Below, piece by piece: positions 1-9,728 of a stretch of DNA of 64,000 nucleotides; positions within the stretch are counted from its first letter, which is position 1, and every line of letters begins with the position of its first letter. The notes below the pieces were generated by a model. The model searched no databases, was not told where the DNA came from, and saw only the letters and a program-made list of their open reading frames with translations. The stretch is from assembly GCA_028554645.1 (NCBI GenBank), contig JAQOOI010000011.1, positions 310,001 to 374,000 on the forward strand, given 5' to 3'. The DNA comes from Omphalotus guepiniiformis (taxonomy: Eukaryota > Basidiomycota > Agaricomycetes > Agaricales > Omphalotaceae). The position numbers and the translations under genes are program-made.

Positions 1-256
1 ACGAACGAAATATAATGCATCACGCAGATACAAATAGTAAACTCATGCAGGAAGGAAGGAAGTGTATTACGGGTCCCTAGACAGAAACACCAGAAATAGA
101 GCTCCACGCGAATCCGGGCGAAATTCGAGATGGTGGCTCGAAGGCAAGCGAAGGCACGCTAAAAGTCACACTGAGTCACACAGTTGTGGTGACAACATGC
201 ACGTTTATGCACGGTTCATACAATTACTGGCTAAATGCGCAAAAATTCGATATCAA

Positions 257-1015
257 TCAATATATACCAGGGAAGAGCCTCCACGGAACTCTAGCTGCCC
301 ACTCATCCCATTCATCCCCAAACTTCACTCTCAACAACTTATCTTCCTGAGAAGTCCGTTTCAAAAACATCCGCACCACATATGCCCAACCAAAAATGCT
401 CAAAGGTATCACTGTCCTCCCAAAAATCGTGTCCAAGAACTTACTCTCCCTAAGCCATGATCCTCTAGACGATATCATGAGAAACACGCCACACAGATTG
501 ACAAACAATGCTGTGTATGAGGGATGGCGGACAACAGAATATGGTCCAGAAGTGATTAGCTTGTGTTCGGTTTTCACGCTGACTTCAAACGTGAAGAGTT
601 TTCCCAAAAAGTCATAGCAGGTCCGGCGGAAGAAAGCTCCAACGGTGACAGCGGCGATTCCAACATAGAATGGCGCACTGGGTTGTAGACGATCGACATC
701 CCCTTCCAACATGAGGGTAGAGACGATGTCTGAAAACTGTGGATTATGCGACTTCAAGGCATTAGCACCTATTGCTAAAGCCTCAACTGTGAGTAGAGCG
801 AGTAGCCCCGACTGGTAAAGCGGAAAGACTTCATTAAGCTTGGGACGTTGTATGGGAAATGATGTACGCACCGACCGAATTTGTGCAGCTCGACCCCCCA
901 TGAAGAACTCCTTGATTGATCTTTCGTTGTGGGGTACAGGAGGCTTTGGAGGTGTACAGGCAATGCGGGTGCATATTACGCCCAGTACTAGATACGGAAC
1001 CTTGAATAGAGACAT
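257..1015 (-). CDS. ICMT-family protein-S-isoprenylcysteine O-methyltransferase, copy 1
   Basis: Multi-pass membrane protein of the isoprenylcysteine carboxyl methyltransferase family. These ER enzymes use S-adenosylmethionine to methylate the C-terminal prenylcysteine of CaaX proteins (Ras-like GTPases, fungal pheromones). The sequence has hydrophobic segments, the family core 'GPYSVVRHPSYTALF', and a C-terminal 'EEWDEW..RVPWRLFPGIY'-type block (here GDEWDEW) that is close to the RVP-xx-PG ending of Ste14-like proteins. The start is the ATG at 1015; the frame runs two codons upstream only through a TTG. A short intron (donor gtgcgt after RAAQIRS, acceptor ccag before SGLLALLTVE) is inferred by comparison with the two paralogues, although here it contains no stop. 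The protein is about 230 residues after splicing and appears intact. It is one of three paralogues in the window. Confidence 0.85.
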   Translation of the reverse strand: MSLFKVPYLVLGVICTRIACTPPKPPVPHNERSIKEFFMGGRAAQIRSVRTSFPIQRPKLNEVFPLYQSGLLALLTVEALAIGANALKSHNPQFSDIVSTLMLEGDVDRLQPSAPFYVGIAAVTVGAFFRRTCYDFLGKLFTFEVSVKTEHKLITSGPYSVVRHPSYTALFVNLCGVFLMISSRGSWLRESKFLDTIFGRTVIPLSIFGWAYVVRMFLKRTSQEDKLLRVKFGDEWDEWAARVPWRLFPGIY

Positions 1016-1119
1016 GGTCAATGGGAAGGTTGTGAAAGCTATCCGAAATTATTTGCTGATATATGTAGTGGGTTGGAATCTTTACGTACCAAGGTAAGTA
1101 CGCCGGTTATCCCACATCC

Positions 1120-1730
1120 ATACATGCACTTAAAATGAAAGAGATAATGTAAATTTCAAATGAGATGCTGAAGTTCAAAACCACTAACCTCGGAATCAAT
1201 GACTGTTGCAGGATAGTTCAACTAAGGGGGACCTAAACAGTGAACGTCCAAGGCCATCAGAATTCGAACATGTGGAGCTCGAATCAGGTGGAGACGACCG
1301 AATAGAACAGCGAAGTCAGAAGTAGCCTGGGTGAAACCTCGGAATTGGCGCACCTTTCTACGTAGTCACTATCAATGAATTGAGGTTTTTTTTTTTCTCC
1401 CTCCGTTCAAGACGCTACAGAACATGTCTCAAGGGGCCCGACAGCAATCCTCACTCAGAGGGGCTCGCCTTGCCCCTGAAATTCTGGAACCGCACTTACT
1501 TATCTATCTTCAATCAATCTTGGCAAATAATCCGCGGGCGCACGCGCGCTCTACACAGGTGAGTTCTCAGCTTCATGTAAACCTTCATCATTCGTTTTGC
1601 AAGCGCCTAAACCTGAACAGTCGGCGGAGTCGTTCATCACGGGCGATACAAGTGGAAGCCGGGAGAAGTTAAAGAGAAGGCAGCTGACGTTGATTTCCAG
1701 TCAGTAAAGTGAGCTCCGGGTGTTCATGCG
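1120..1730. other. Arm-specific ~0.6 kb insertion, no gene seen
   Basis: Sequence between the 5' flank of ICMT copy 1 and the membrane-protein relic that has no matching stretch between the equivalent landmarks of the other arm (28260-28350). It contains a poly-T run near 1386 and only short, uncharacteristic reading frames. I saw no terminal inverted repeats. It could be a degenerate element inserted after duplication, or sequence lost from the other arm. Confidence 0.4.
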
Positions 1731-1739
1731 TATGAAGTT

Positions 1740-2562
1740 ACCTGGACACTCAACATAGGAGGACCGGGGTGAGATCTTTGCTGGTGCCAAAACGGGCTGC
1801 CGAGTGTCTTATCCCTCGTCTCCCGTTGATCTTGAAACCCTCGGTGAACTCTACTCACATAAGCCTGAAATGGCCTGATCTAAAGCGACCCATAAATGAA
1901 GGGCCGTAAGCCGGAATGAGGGCAGTCGAAGCTCCGGTGTCCAAGTATCGCGTATAGCTGCGTGCCACCTGGGCGGATGATGACCTTATAGAACAACCAA
2001 GAATCAGAAACCATTTAGAACCTCGAAATTGACTCACTGTTGTAAAGAATGGTAGAATTCAACGACGTTGCAGATGATGGAAAAGGGGAGTGCTCCAATG
2101 AACGGTACACCATCAGGGAAAGATAGGAAAGGCTGGGAGAAATTGCTAGCAAGTTGGAGCAAGGAGACAGTTCCGATATTCCAGTAAGCAAGGTGAGATA
2201 AGTATGGCTGCACGATTCGTTCTTCATATTACCTGATCCAGCTTGATATCTTGAAAAGTTCGAAGCTTAGGATGAATGGACTTTTCCTGAACTAAAAGAA
2301 CGCCACTGGAGCCTGTGCAGATAAGTTGCCAGTCATCGGGCATTACACTTCCCATGATATCAAAGCTGATATGCAGCCTGGAAGACACGGTAAGAGAATA
2401 TAGTAAAATCATGCAGCAGCAGAACTTGACGCGAACGCCTTTCATTTTCGAATGAGCCTCCGAGGGGTTCGAAGCAAAGTCGTGTAAGCGCCCGTGCTGC
2501 CTGAAGCTGAAGGCTGAAAGACTAAAGTCACCGTCACCGGAGTAGTCACAAAGCCGTGACAA
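1740..2562 (-). pseudogene. Decayed membrane-protein gene between ICMT and SAP18 (left arm)
   Basis: This segment is similar to 27425-28250 in the other arm, but neither has a continuous reading frame. A C-terminal piece reading around 'IPAYGPSFMG' (about 1890-1920) aligns with 'IPAYSPSFHGSLEV' in the right arm. Both align with the cytoplasmic tail of the intact membrane-protein gene at 30114-31484 ('MPAALRRSDHPSMHGSSEV'). Two further blocks shared by the arms, containing 'MPDDWQLI' and 'LTLLTGISE', are preserved in pieces separated by stops; I do not recognise them. The simplest reading is that a relative of the 30 kb gene already stood beside ICMT before the duplication and decayed. Confidence 0.5.
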
Positions 2563-2573
2563 TCACCTCAACC

Positions 2574-3605
2574 ATGGACGTCGATGCTACGACTCCAGCT
2601 GGACAGCCAATTGTTGCAAGGGACAAGGTGCGGGAAGTCCTTTCAACTCAAAAGATATCGTTATCCTCACCAATTCGACCTAGACAGCTCCCTTTCTTAT
2701 CCGAACATTTGTGAAAATCGGAAGTTTCCATCGTCTTTCGTTATTTGAAGACGGAACACTTCCAACGACTGACGAGCAACAGCTCTTTACATGGTAACTA
2801 ACATATCTCCAATTTTCGTTTCACAAAACAATAGAAACTGACGATATTTTGTTACTTACATGATATTTTGTTACTTACATGGAAAGACGCGACTCTGCGC
2901 GAAGTTTTAACAACTCTTCGTAATACCGCCCCACACGTCCCAGAATACCGTCACCCTCTCGCACGTTTCTCTTTCCGTACTGTTTACGCCGACTCTGGTA
3001 ACAAAGGCCGGTTCTCGCAAAAGGAACTTGGAATGGTGTATTCTCGCGATATCTTAGGCGAACCAGGTTCACTCAACGCGACCGCGTCTCGTTTGCTCGA
3101 AGACGTCGATGGTGAGAACCGCGAACCTACCGAACGTGAAAGGGAAGAACGCACGCTTGACGAGCTAAGGTTTGTTCCGGGCGACTATCTCCTCATTGCG
3201 GTCTTGTTACCGAAGAATGTAACTATGTCGAGTGATGTTGTTGCGAAGGGTGGACCAGGTGCGGCAGGTGGTTGGAGGTCTGGAGGTGCTGGTGGCCTTG
3301 GAGGAAGAGGAGACGGCGGATGGGGTGGGTCAGTAGCTTCTGTAAATCCTGCGCTTGGACGAGGTGGTGGGCATTGGAGAGGCGAGTCGAATGCGCCGTC
3401 TGGGAGGGGACGAGGCGGACGAGGTGGTGGTGACAGAGACTTTGATCGCTCTGAGCGCCGTATCCCGCCCCCTCGACGGGGTGGTGGTGGTGACTCACCA
3501 CCGACGAGAGGTGGAGGATGGGGTGACCGGGGAGGTCGCGGTGGGAGACGTAGTCCTCGTTCTCGGTCACGCACACCTCCCAGAAGACGAGGGAGATACG
3601 ACTAA
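2574..3605 (+). CDS. SAP18: SAP18, Sin3-associated / ASAP-complex protein with RGG tail
   Basis: SAP18 is a ubiquitin-like-fold subunit of the Sin3 histone deacetylase complex and of the ASAP/PSAP splicing-linked complexes. Exon 1 encodes MDVDATTPAGQPIVARDK. Exon 2 encodes 'FLIRTFVKIGSFHRLSLFEDG', and the last exon 'TWKDATLREVLTTLR..' with the final β-strand block 'FVPGDYLLIAVLLP'. All match the family core in order. A tail of about 120 residues is extremely Gly/Arg rich (RGG, RS repeats) and longer than in animal SAP18. Odd point: the intron between LFT-W and KDATL has donor gtaact at about 2795, but its acceptor site is overwritten by two tandem copies of the 19-mer gatattttgttacttacat (2842-2879), and no in-frame AG acceptor is visible. 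The partial copy at 27 kb retains a normal ttggttag acceptor at this position. Expression of a full protein is therefore uncertain. Confidence 0.85.
2842..2879 (+). repeat. 19-bp tandem duplication over SAP18 splice acceptor
   Basis: Two perfect adjacent copies of gatattttgttacttacat lie immediately 5' of the SAP18 exon that begins 'gaaagacgcg'. In the relic copy the equivalent intron end is 'gatatttggttag' followed by the same exon. Confidence 0.9.
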
Positions 3606-3737
3606 AATGATTTGTCTGTGATGTATTCCTGCTTTTCCACATGCTACTGAGCTTCCTTTGCTAAAACTATCCGAGAAAAAAATACACAGCAAATTACACA
3701 TTCTTCGATACGCTGTTAAGTTACAGGTGTGGTTACT

Positions 3738-6058
3738 CTACGCGCGCTCGACATGCTTTGAATCTCCTGGCTTCATGTCAGAATCTGACTTACGCTCAGA
3801 GTCAATCTCGTGGTGAATCTCCTCCGCGACACGTTTCTGCTGCTCCTGCTGTAGTTGATCACCCTCGTATACTACAGGAGATGAATATTGTCAGAACCCA
3901 AAAAGGACACTATATATGGAAAACACGCACAGAAAGCCAGCTCTTCCAATGTCCGATGAGCCGTCTCAGGGAAAAGGAAATATACGAAGAGAACCTCAAA
4001 TGCGAGCCATACGCAGTAGCTGTCAATATAAACTCGAATGAACAGGTGATACCTCGATTTGAACCAGACAAGGCGAACCTGATGTAGTATTTCCAACCTG
4101 AGGGGAGGGGAAAAACAGATGGGCGTAAGATGGGGTCCTCCAAACAAGATAGTATACATACCAGCATTAGCTATCCCAATAGGATTAACAAATTGGTTGA
4201 AGAAACCTGCCATCCTGCTGAACCACTGAAACACAGTGATCCCTTTTGCGCGGACGTGGAACGGGAAGAGCTCGACCAGGAAAGCTATCGAGTACAAACG
4301 ATGGGAGGGAAATTTCGGTGCGTTAGCGGGGGTTGTAAAGCAAACAATTAAGAAAAAAAACGCACTGTATGTTAGAGCGTTAAATGCCATGTTGTACGCC
4401 GGACTGTAAAGAAAGATGAAGCTAACGGAAAAAAAGCTTCAATATATGCGCGATCACCAGAGATGATTCAACCTCACGCGAGCACGGCTTTAGAAGAAGC
4501 TTTGTCATTTGCAATGGCATATCTCGCGCTGGCTATCGTCCAACCAGTAAAGATCAAAAGGAGGGAGATCGTGCAAGCCTACACGTCCCTTCCAATGGTC
4601 AACAAATGTCCATTCAACGTGGGGGTTTAAAAACACACACCAAATACATCGTCCTTCGGTTAAACCTCGAAGAAGTCAACGCAAAGAACGTCCCATTCAC
4701 AAATCCCCAACACGTCAACGCCAAATTGACCAAATTCTTCGTCCTGTCATCCGTTATCCCAACATTATCCAAAATCCGCGCGAGGAAATAGCTATTAATA
4801 AAGAAAGATGAACATTAGGTCACAGCAAACCCGACGTACAACCGAAAACGAACCTAGTCAACCCATTCCCGCTCCACTGCGTGAACAGCCCCACCGCAGA
4901 CCCAACTAGAAGCCTCTTCCTCATCCCAGAAGTAGCCAAAAGCTCTTTCCAGCTCTTCTGCGACGTCTCCTTCTCCAGCTCGAGCGTTTTCTCAATCTGC
5001 ACAAATTCAGCCTTGACGAACTCGGAGTTGAGGTCGCCCTCAGCATGATACTTGGCGAGAATAGCAAAAGCTTCGTCGGACCTGCCTTTGGAGATGAGCC
5101 ATCGGGGAGATTCAGGGAGAAGCATGATGAAGGTTATTTGAAGGAGAGAGGGGGTGACTTGAAGGAGAGAAGGGATACGCCAACCCCAGTTGCTTTTCAT
5201 AGAGAAAGTGCCGAGGGTTACTCCGGCAGCGACGATTGAACCTGGAGGGAAAACATGTATTAAAACATGGGGGATGCTCGCGGTCTGTGGAATGATGTAC
5301 CGATGAAGTAGCATGAGTTGAAGAGAGAGCCGAGAATTGCTCGCTCCTTCGGATGTGAAAGCTCTTCATTCTCAATGTCAGTCTTTTGAAACCAAACAGC
5401 ACAAGAAACGAGCGAGCTCACCTCCAATCAGGGAAGAAGCAGCTACGATTGCAAAAGGGATACCCAAGCCCAAAATTAGGCGCGACACAATGAACATAGC
5501 AACTAACCCCACAGAAATTCCAAACATTAATCAAGACTTGCCGTGAAGTTGAGATTTCAACCTACAATTCTGCGACGCCGCTTGAAGAGCAGCTCCAATG
5601 ACCATCAGGATACTACCAAAGACGATTGCTCGACGACGACCGAGGTGGTCAGTCACCCACGGAACGATCGGGAGTGCGATGATTGCGCCCAGAGAGTATA
5701 CCGCCGACATCAGGCCCAGGAGAGCCGATCGGGGATGGTCATAAACTATGAATACAGAACATCAGGAGAAGGCACGAATGAAGGGATGAAGGCTAGTTTC
5801 CACATACAAGTATCCCAAGAAGAAACAGCTTGTAAACCATTCATCATAGACGCGTCAAATCTGCCAACACGGTTAACCTTCAAGGACGACGGGTAAAAAT
5901 CGACCGACAACTCACCCACTAGTCATCTCGACTCCGATACACGTAGGAACGAGCACCATGTACAATCCCCGCAGATTCCGCTTCTGATACCACGGAACCT
6001 GGTCTTGCTCTGCGAGACGAGAAACAAGATCGTCATTACCAGCTGTAGGGTTCGCCAT
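3738..6058 (-). CDS. MFS sugar transporter (lactose-permease / hexose-transporter-like)
   Basis: Twelve-helix plasma-membrane sugar transporter of the major facilitator superfamily, assembled from at least six exons. The ATG at 6058 begins MANPTAGNDDLVSRLAEQ, followed by 'NLRGLYMVLVPTCIGVEMTSG'-type helix 1 sequence. Later exons carry the family signatures PESPRWLISKGR (about 5100), 'FTQWSGNGLTSYFLARILDN' (4870-4790), 'MFPFHVRAKGITVFQW' (about 4250) and the closing PETAHRTLEELAFLYE. The last exon is found by splicing out gtgcgtg..ctgtag (about 3940-3880); it gives a hydrophilic tail ending SKHVERA and a TAG at 3738. The arrangement resembles fungal LAC12-type proton symporters; the substrate cannot be told from sequence. 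It is convergent with SAP18. Confidence 0.85.
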
Positions 6059-7375
6059 CGGAGCCAAACGGTTCGGAGCAAGCAAGCAAGCAAATTCGAA
6101 AGTCGACTGGGCGCGACTTGCGAAGCTAGCAATGGCTTGACCTTTCCCATAGCCTTCTTATGAGGCGTCAAAAATACCAACAACGTGCCGTATGAATTGA
6201 TAATTTCTCCAGAAATTCGCCGGTCATAGACCTAGTTCGTATCCCGCCTGACGAGGAAAACTTGTGCGGCTGGCCTTTTTCAGTGGGAAATGATGGAAAG
6301 AGATACGCCGAGGGACAGAAGACGCGACCCTATGCCGGTCTCTCTGCCTTTAGCATTATTTTAAGCACTCGGTACCAAAAAGAGATAAGACGTCGAGGTA
6401 CCTTGTATCGATAGAACTTGGAAGGGAGGTAAAGGTGGTGCGAAAATCGAAGTGGTTCGTTTACCGTTTAACGGTAAAACTTCGGTGGGGTGTCAGGAAC
6501 CGTTTTGACCCCATGGTACCGCGTAGCTTCGGAAACGTTGGAGGCGAGAGCACTGGTGGCTGATTGTCGTCCGTAAAATCACTATATCTAAATTCGAACC
6601 CGATGAGAAATCATCCTTGCATGATTCGAGAAGATCAGCTAGATATACAGTCAGGAGAAACCTCTTGGGAAACGGAGAAGGACGATCAGGGTGGGTGGCG
6701 CCTGAAAATTCGGCCTGAGGCCAAAGCTTCCAAGGATGTCCAGCTTTTACTTCAGTCAAATAGAAAGCCCAATTCATGTACGAGAGAAACATTCCTCCAG
6801 AGCATCTTAACTCGTACGTCATTCGGAAAGACGGAGACGCTTGCACGCTTGGCATCATGCATGTTGAATAGTCGAGATAGGGCACGAGACAACAGGCACA
6901 TTTCGAGAGTGTCTAGTTCGATTTACACTCCTTTGCGAGAACGATGCATTATGAGGCCTAAAGTGACCGCTATCATTGTGCCTTAGGGTTTTGCGTCAAT
7001 ACTGTAAACCAAAACGTTAAGCCCTTGTAGTAGACTGTACCAACTTGGCACGAAACGATTTCACATACCACTTATATCTTAGAGTCGAGAGGAGATAAGG
7101 CGAGTTCCAAGTACTCGAGCCTAAGACAAATACATTTATTTGAAGGCATTCTTATTCAATTGAACATGTACTTCGGGATCATGATGGCAGTCCAAGTTCA
7201 AGGAGGAATGTCACGCAAACGTAACAGTCACCTCACGGTCCGGACGGTAACGACGGCAAAGCAAGCGGCATTTCACGCTGTTTCCTTTGATTCAGTGACT
7301 AAGTAACGCCACTCACTCTCTTTTTCCGTTTTCTACTGCTTTCAATTTACTTTCGGTCCTCTGAAAGCTCTCATC
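6059..7375. other. Intergenic region between MFS transporter and NEDD8
   Basis: About 1.3 kb between divergently transcribed genes. Reading frames of 130-140 codons exist on both strands at 6493-6986 but overlap each other. They show no family motif, have unremarkable composition and lack convincing intron signals, so I do not call them. The stretch just before 7376 is pyrimidine rich, as is usual for a fungal promoter or 5' UTR. Confidence 0.4.
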
Positions 7376-7889
7376 ATGATAATCAAAGTAAAGGTCAGTG
7401 TATCTACCTCTTATCATTCTCAATCGGACGTGTTTTTGACTTTTGGTTTCCCTGGGTTTTTGTAGACATTAACTGGCAAGGAGGTAAGAACGAAATAGCC
7501 CTTTTTGAAACGTGTTGTGCGGGGGCAGTGGATTGACGTGGCTTGGTGTTTTTATTGGTAGATTGAATTAGATATTGACCCTGAAGATAAGGTACGTCGT
7601 GTTCATCGTTCATGCATCTCATAATCGCCTCACGAAACACACGCTATCGTCCAGATCACCCGCATCAAGGAGAAAGTCGAGGAGCAATCTGGTGTGCCAC
7701 CACCACAGCAGCGGTTGATTTTTGGTGGAAGACAGATGTACGTCGTCGTTTCAGGCGATTTGTCACCGGTCGTGCTCACTCATTTGATCTTCCTCTCTTA
7801 TTAGGCCCGACGACAAGACCGCGAAAGACTTCAATATCACAGCAGGTGCAGTCCTGCATCTGGTTCTTGCCCTACGTGGTGGAAGTTGA
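7376..7889 (+). CDS. RUB1: NEDD8 / Rub1 ubiquitin-like modifier
   Basis: Ubiquitin-like protein conjugated to cullins. It is assembled from five short exons: MIIKVK, TLTGKE, IELDIDPEDK, ITRIKEKVEEQSGVPPPQQR..GGRQM and PDDKTAKDFNITAGAVLHLVLALRGG. The spliced protein is 77 residues. It ends LRGG followed by one Ser and the stop, so a single-residue tail must be removed by a NEDD8 protease before activation. NEDD8-type features are the IKVKTLTGKEIELDI start and ALRGG (Ala at the position before LRGG, where ubiquitin has Arg). The first exons of 18, 18 and 30 bases are among the shortest in the window. Its canonical substrate, cullin-1, lies at 36.8 kb. Confidence 0.95.
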
Positions 7890-8390
7890 TATCGCACTGC
7901 ACACCATGCGCGTGAAGTTCTGAGATGGGCTATGGAACGGCAAGCAAGGAAGGGTGGTAGAGCCAGATGATCATGTAGAATCTCGTCAATTGTATTTCTT
8001 TTTTCCCCTTTCTTTCGTGTCCCAGCTTGTTTCCGCTTTGATGCATCGCTTGTGCAACAGCTTCATATTCCTTCATCTTATCCTTGATAATTGCAATCAT
8101 TATTGATTTCTTTCGAACTTGCACTAACCACTGTCGTCTTTACCTCAGGGTGAAACCCCCTCGGAATCAATTCCTCGTGAGGTCTTTCATCCTCTATGAT
8201 TGTGAAAGATTCTGGCATTTCAGCTCCTGTTGCCCCGATGCCTGCTACAAACTTGATTCTGATATCGAAAGACGCGTCCGCGAGAGTTTTTAGACGCGCA
8301 ACTACTTGATTCTAGGGAAGACGTTCCTCATCATCACACCATGACCATCGACATTCTATAAAATCACAACTAGACCAGCTGGTTCTTATA
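7890..8390. other. Convergent 3' region
   Basis: About 500 bases between the ends of NEDD8 and the thioesterase gene. I see only A/T-rich stretches suited to 3' ends and no convincing gene. Confidence 0.4.
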
Positions 8391-9158
8391 TTATAACTTT
8401 GATTGCGGCGCAGAAGGTGCCATCTTGATATGAACCCCAGACGCTACGAGACGACGATGCGTATCGTTCCATATCTACTCAGTTGTGAGCATATAGCCGA
8501 GAGACTGAAAACCCCAACAATTTCTCCTCACCTCTGTTCTAGCTGAAGTCGTTCGTCCACCCAAAGACATCGTCTTATTGACTATGCGAAGCTCATCACC
8601 CCTAATTGTGGAAGGGAACGTTACTATGAGGGCACGAAGAAGTAAAAACGTTACTCACGGCAAAGCGGGTGAATGATACACGATGTTCAGTGTCTGGGAC
8701 ACGTCTAAACCGTACTTTCCGTCTTTCTCTGCACGCAATGTTCCAATTGCCAATGAAGAGCAGCTAAGTACATGGTCAGAAAAAGACGAATCGTCCAGGA
8801 GAAGACAAACAAACGCACAGGTCTATAAGGAACGCTACACACCCTCCATGCAAAGATCCACCAAGGTTTGTCATATCTATTCATTTCCACGTCACACAAC
8901 TTCAGCATCCCATTACAGATGAAATACCGAACTTGGGGCAACCGCACCTTCACCTACAGTGAGCGTAACAACTACCTTTGCTTCAAGTCTACTCGGTTCC
9001 TCTGCCATAGTCCCAACAGATACCTCGACTAATTGCATTCCTTTCCGTACTGTCGGTGCAAAAAACTTGCGATTCGGATGTCGAGTTGGAATGTGAATAA
9101 ATTCGAGTACGAATGCTTTGGTTTTGTCGGAGGCATTGCCAGCAATTGACGCTGTCAT
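8391..9158 (-). CDS. Hotdog-fold thioesterase (PaaI / ACOT13-like, 4HBT family)
   Basis: Likely acyl-CoA thioesterase of the 4HBT hotdog superfamily, hydrolysing acyl-CoA to free acid. The protein of roughly 170 residues emerges only after splicing. Exon 1 (ATG at 9158) begins MTASIAGNASDKTKAF and contains 'GMQLVEVSVGTMAEEPSRLE'. The next exons give MTNLGGSLHGGCVAFLID, then LCSSLAIGTLRAEKDG and 'LDVSQTLNIVYHSPALP', then GDELRIVNKTMSLGGRTTSA, then 'IWNDTHRRLVASGVHIKM' and a TAA at 8391. The LHGG block and the 'D-Q/M-N-I-x-Y-x-S-P-A' block are the substrate-binding and active-site regions of ACOT13-type enzymes. The remaining termini are inferred from splice signals. It is transcribed divergently from TAF4. 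Confidence 0.8.
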
Positions 9159-9728
9159 GATGGAATGAGAGAAACCCAAGGCGGGGTCGCGAACAAGATG
9201 GTTTAGGACAAGAATTATTTAATGGCTGGCCGTCGCCGCAAGGGTCGGGCATTCGGTAATATTGAAGTCTGAGATTAGAGAAAAGCATGAAGAGGATGAT
9301 CAGGAAGCGTTGGACGTTGAAGACGTTAAGTTGGAGGAGAAATTGATCAAGTGCGCGAAAACATCTCGAGACAGTACTAGTAGGCCGAAGAACGCATACA
9401 TATATTCTCCAAACTTGTTTTCCAGATTTTCTGTGCCGAGCGGGCGGTGCATATCTTTGACTCTGTTAGACTTAGAGGTAGTCGGCTACGCGGCCCGGGA
9501 GGAAGGTCTTGAACAGATCCTGCTTGGGTCCTGCATGTATGCACTGTGCATACAACCTGGAAAATGTCTGTTTAGTATTGAGATATAATCATGTTTTCCC
9601 TGGAATTAGTTCCCTAATGAATTTCCAATTTCTTGAAGTGACCCAAAATAGCAAAATGTGTCACGTGTCTGTGACTGTTACTCTCACTTAGCGTGAACGT
9701 CGACGACGAGGGCAGCGGCGGCGGCACG
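9159..9728. promoter_or_regulatory. Divergent intergenic region, thioesterase / TAF4
   Basis: About 570 bases between two divergent start codons, so it must carry both promoters. A 108-codon frame at 9262-9588 is Glu/Asp/Lys rich at its start but has no recognised motif and is not called. I could not pick out a specific TATA box or binding site. Confidence 0.4.

Larger units (their letters stand above)
215..2953. repeat. Left arm of inverted segmental duplication
   Basis: This stretch (ICMT gene, decayed membrane-protein gene and the 5' part of SAP18) recurs in reverse orientation at about 27083-29143. Homology starts just beyond the ICMT stop codon, where both arms share a segment reading 'tttttgcgcatttagccagt' in the ICMT sense, and ends inside the second half of SAP18 at 'cacgtcccaga'. 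This arm is about 0.7 kb longer. Most of the extra sequence lies at about 1120-1730, which has no visible counterpart in the other arm. Boundaries were set by eye and are accurate to tens of bases. Confidence 0.8.

Noticed and set aside
3185..3642. Pro- and His-rich minus-strand frames
   Set aside because: Antisense of the Gly/Arg-rich SAP18 tail.
6493..6986. Overlapping 130-140 codon frames on both strands
   Set aside because: No family motif, no convincing start context or splice signals, and the two strands compete.
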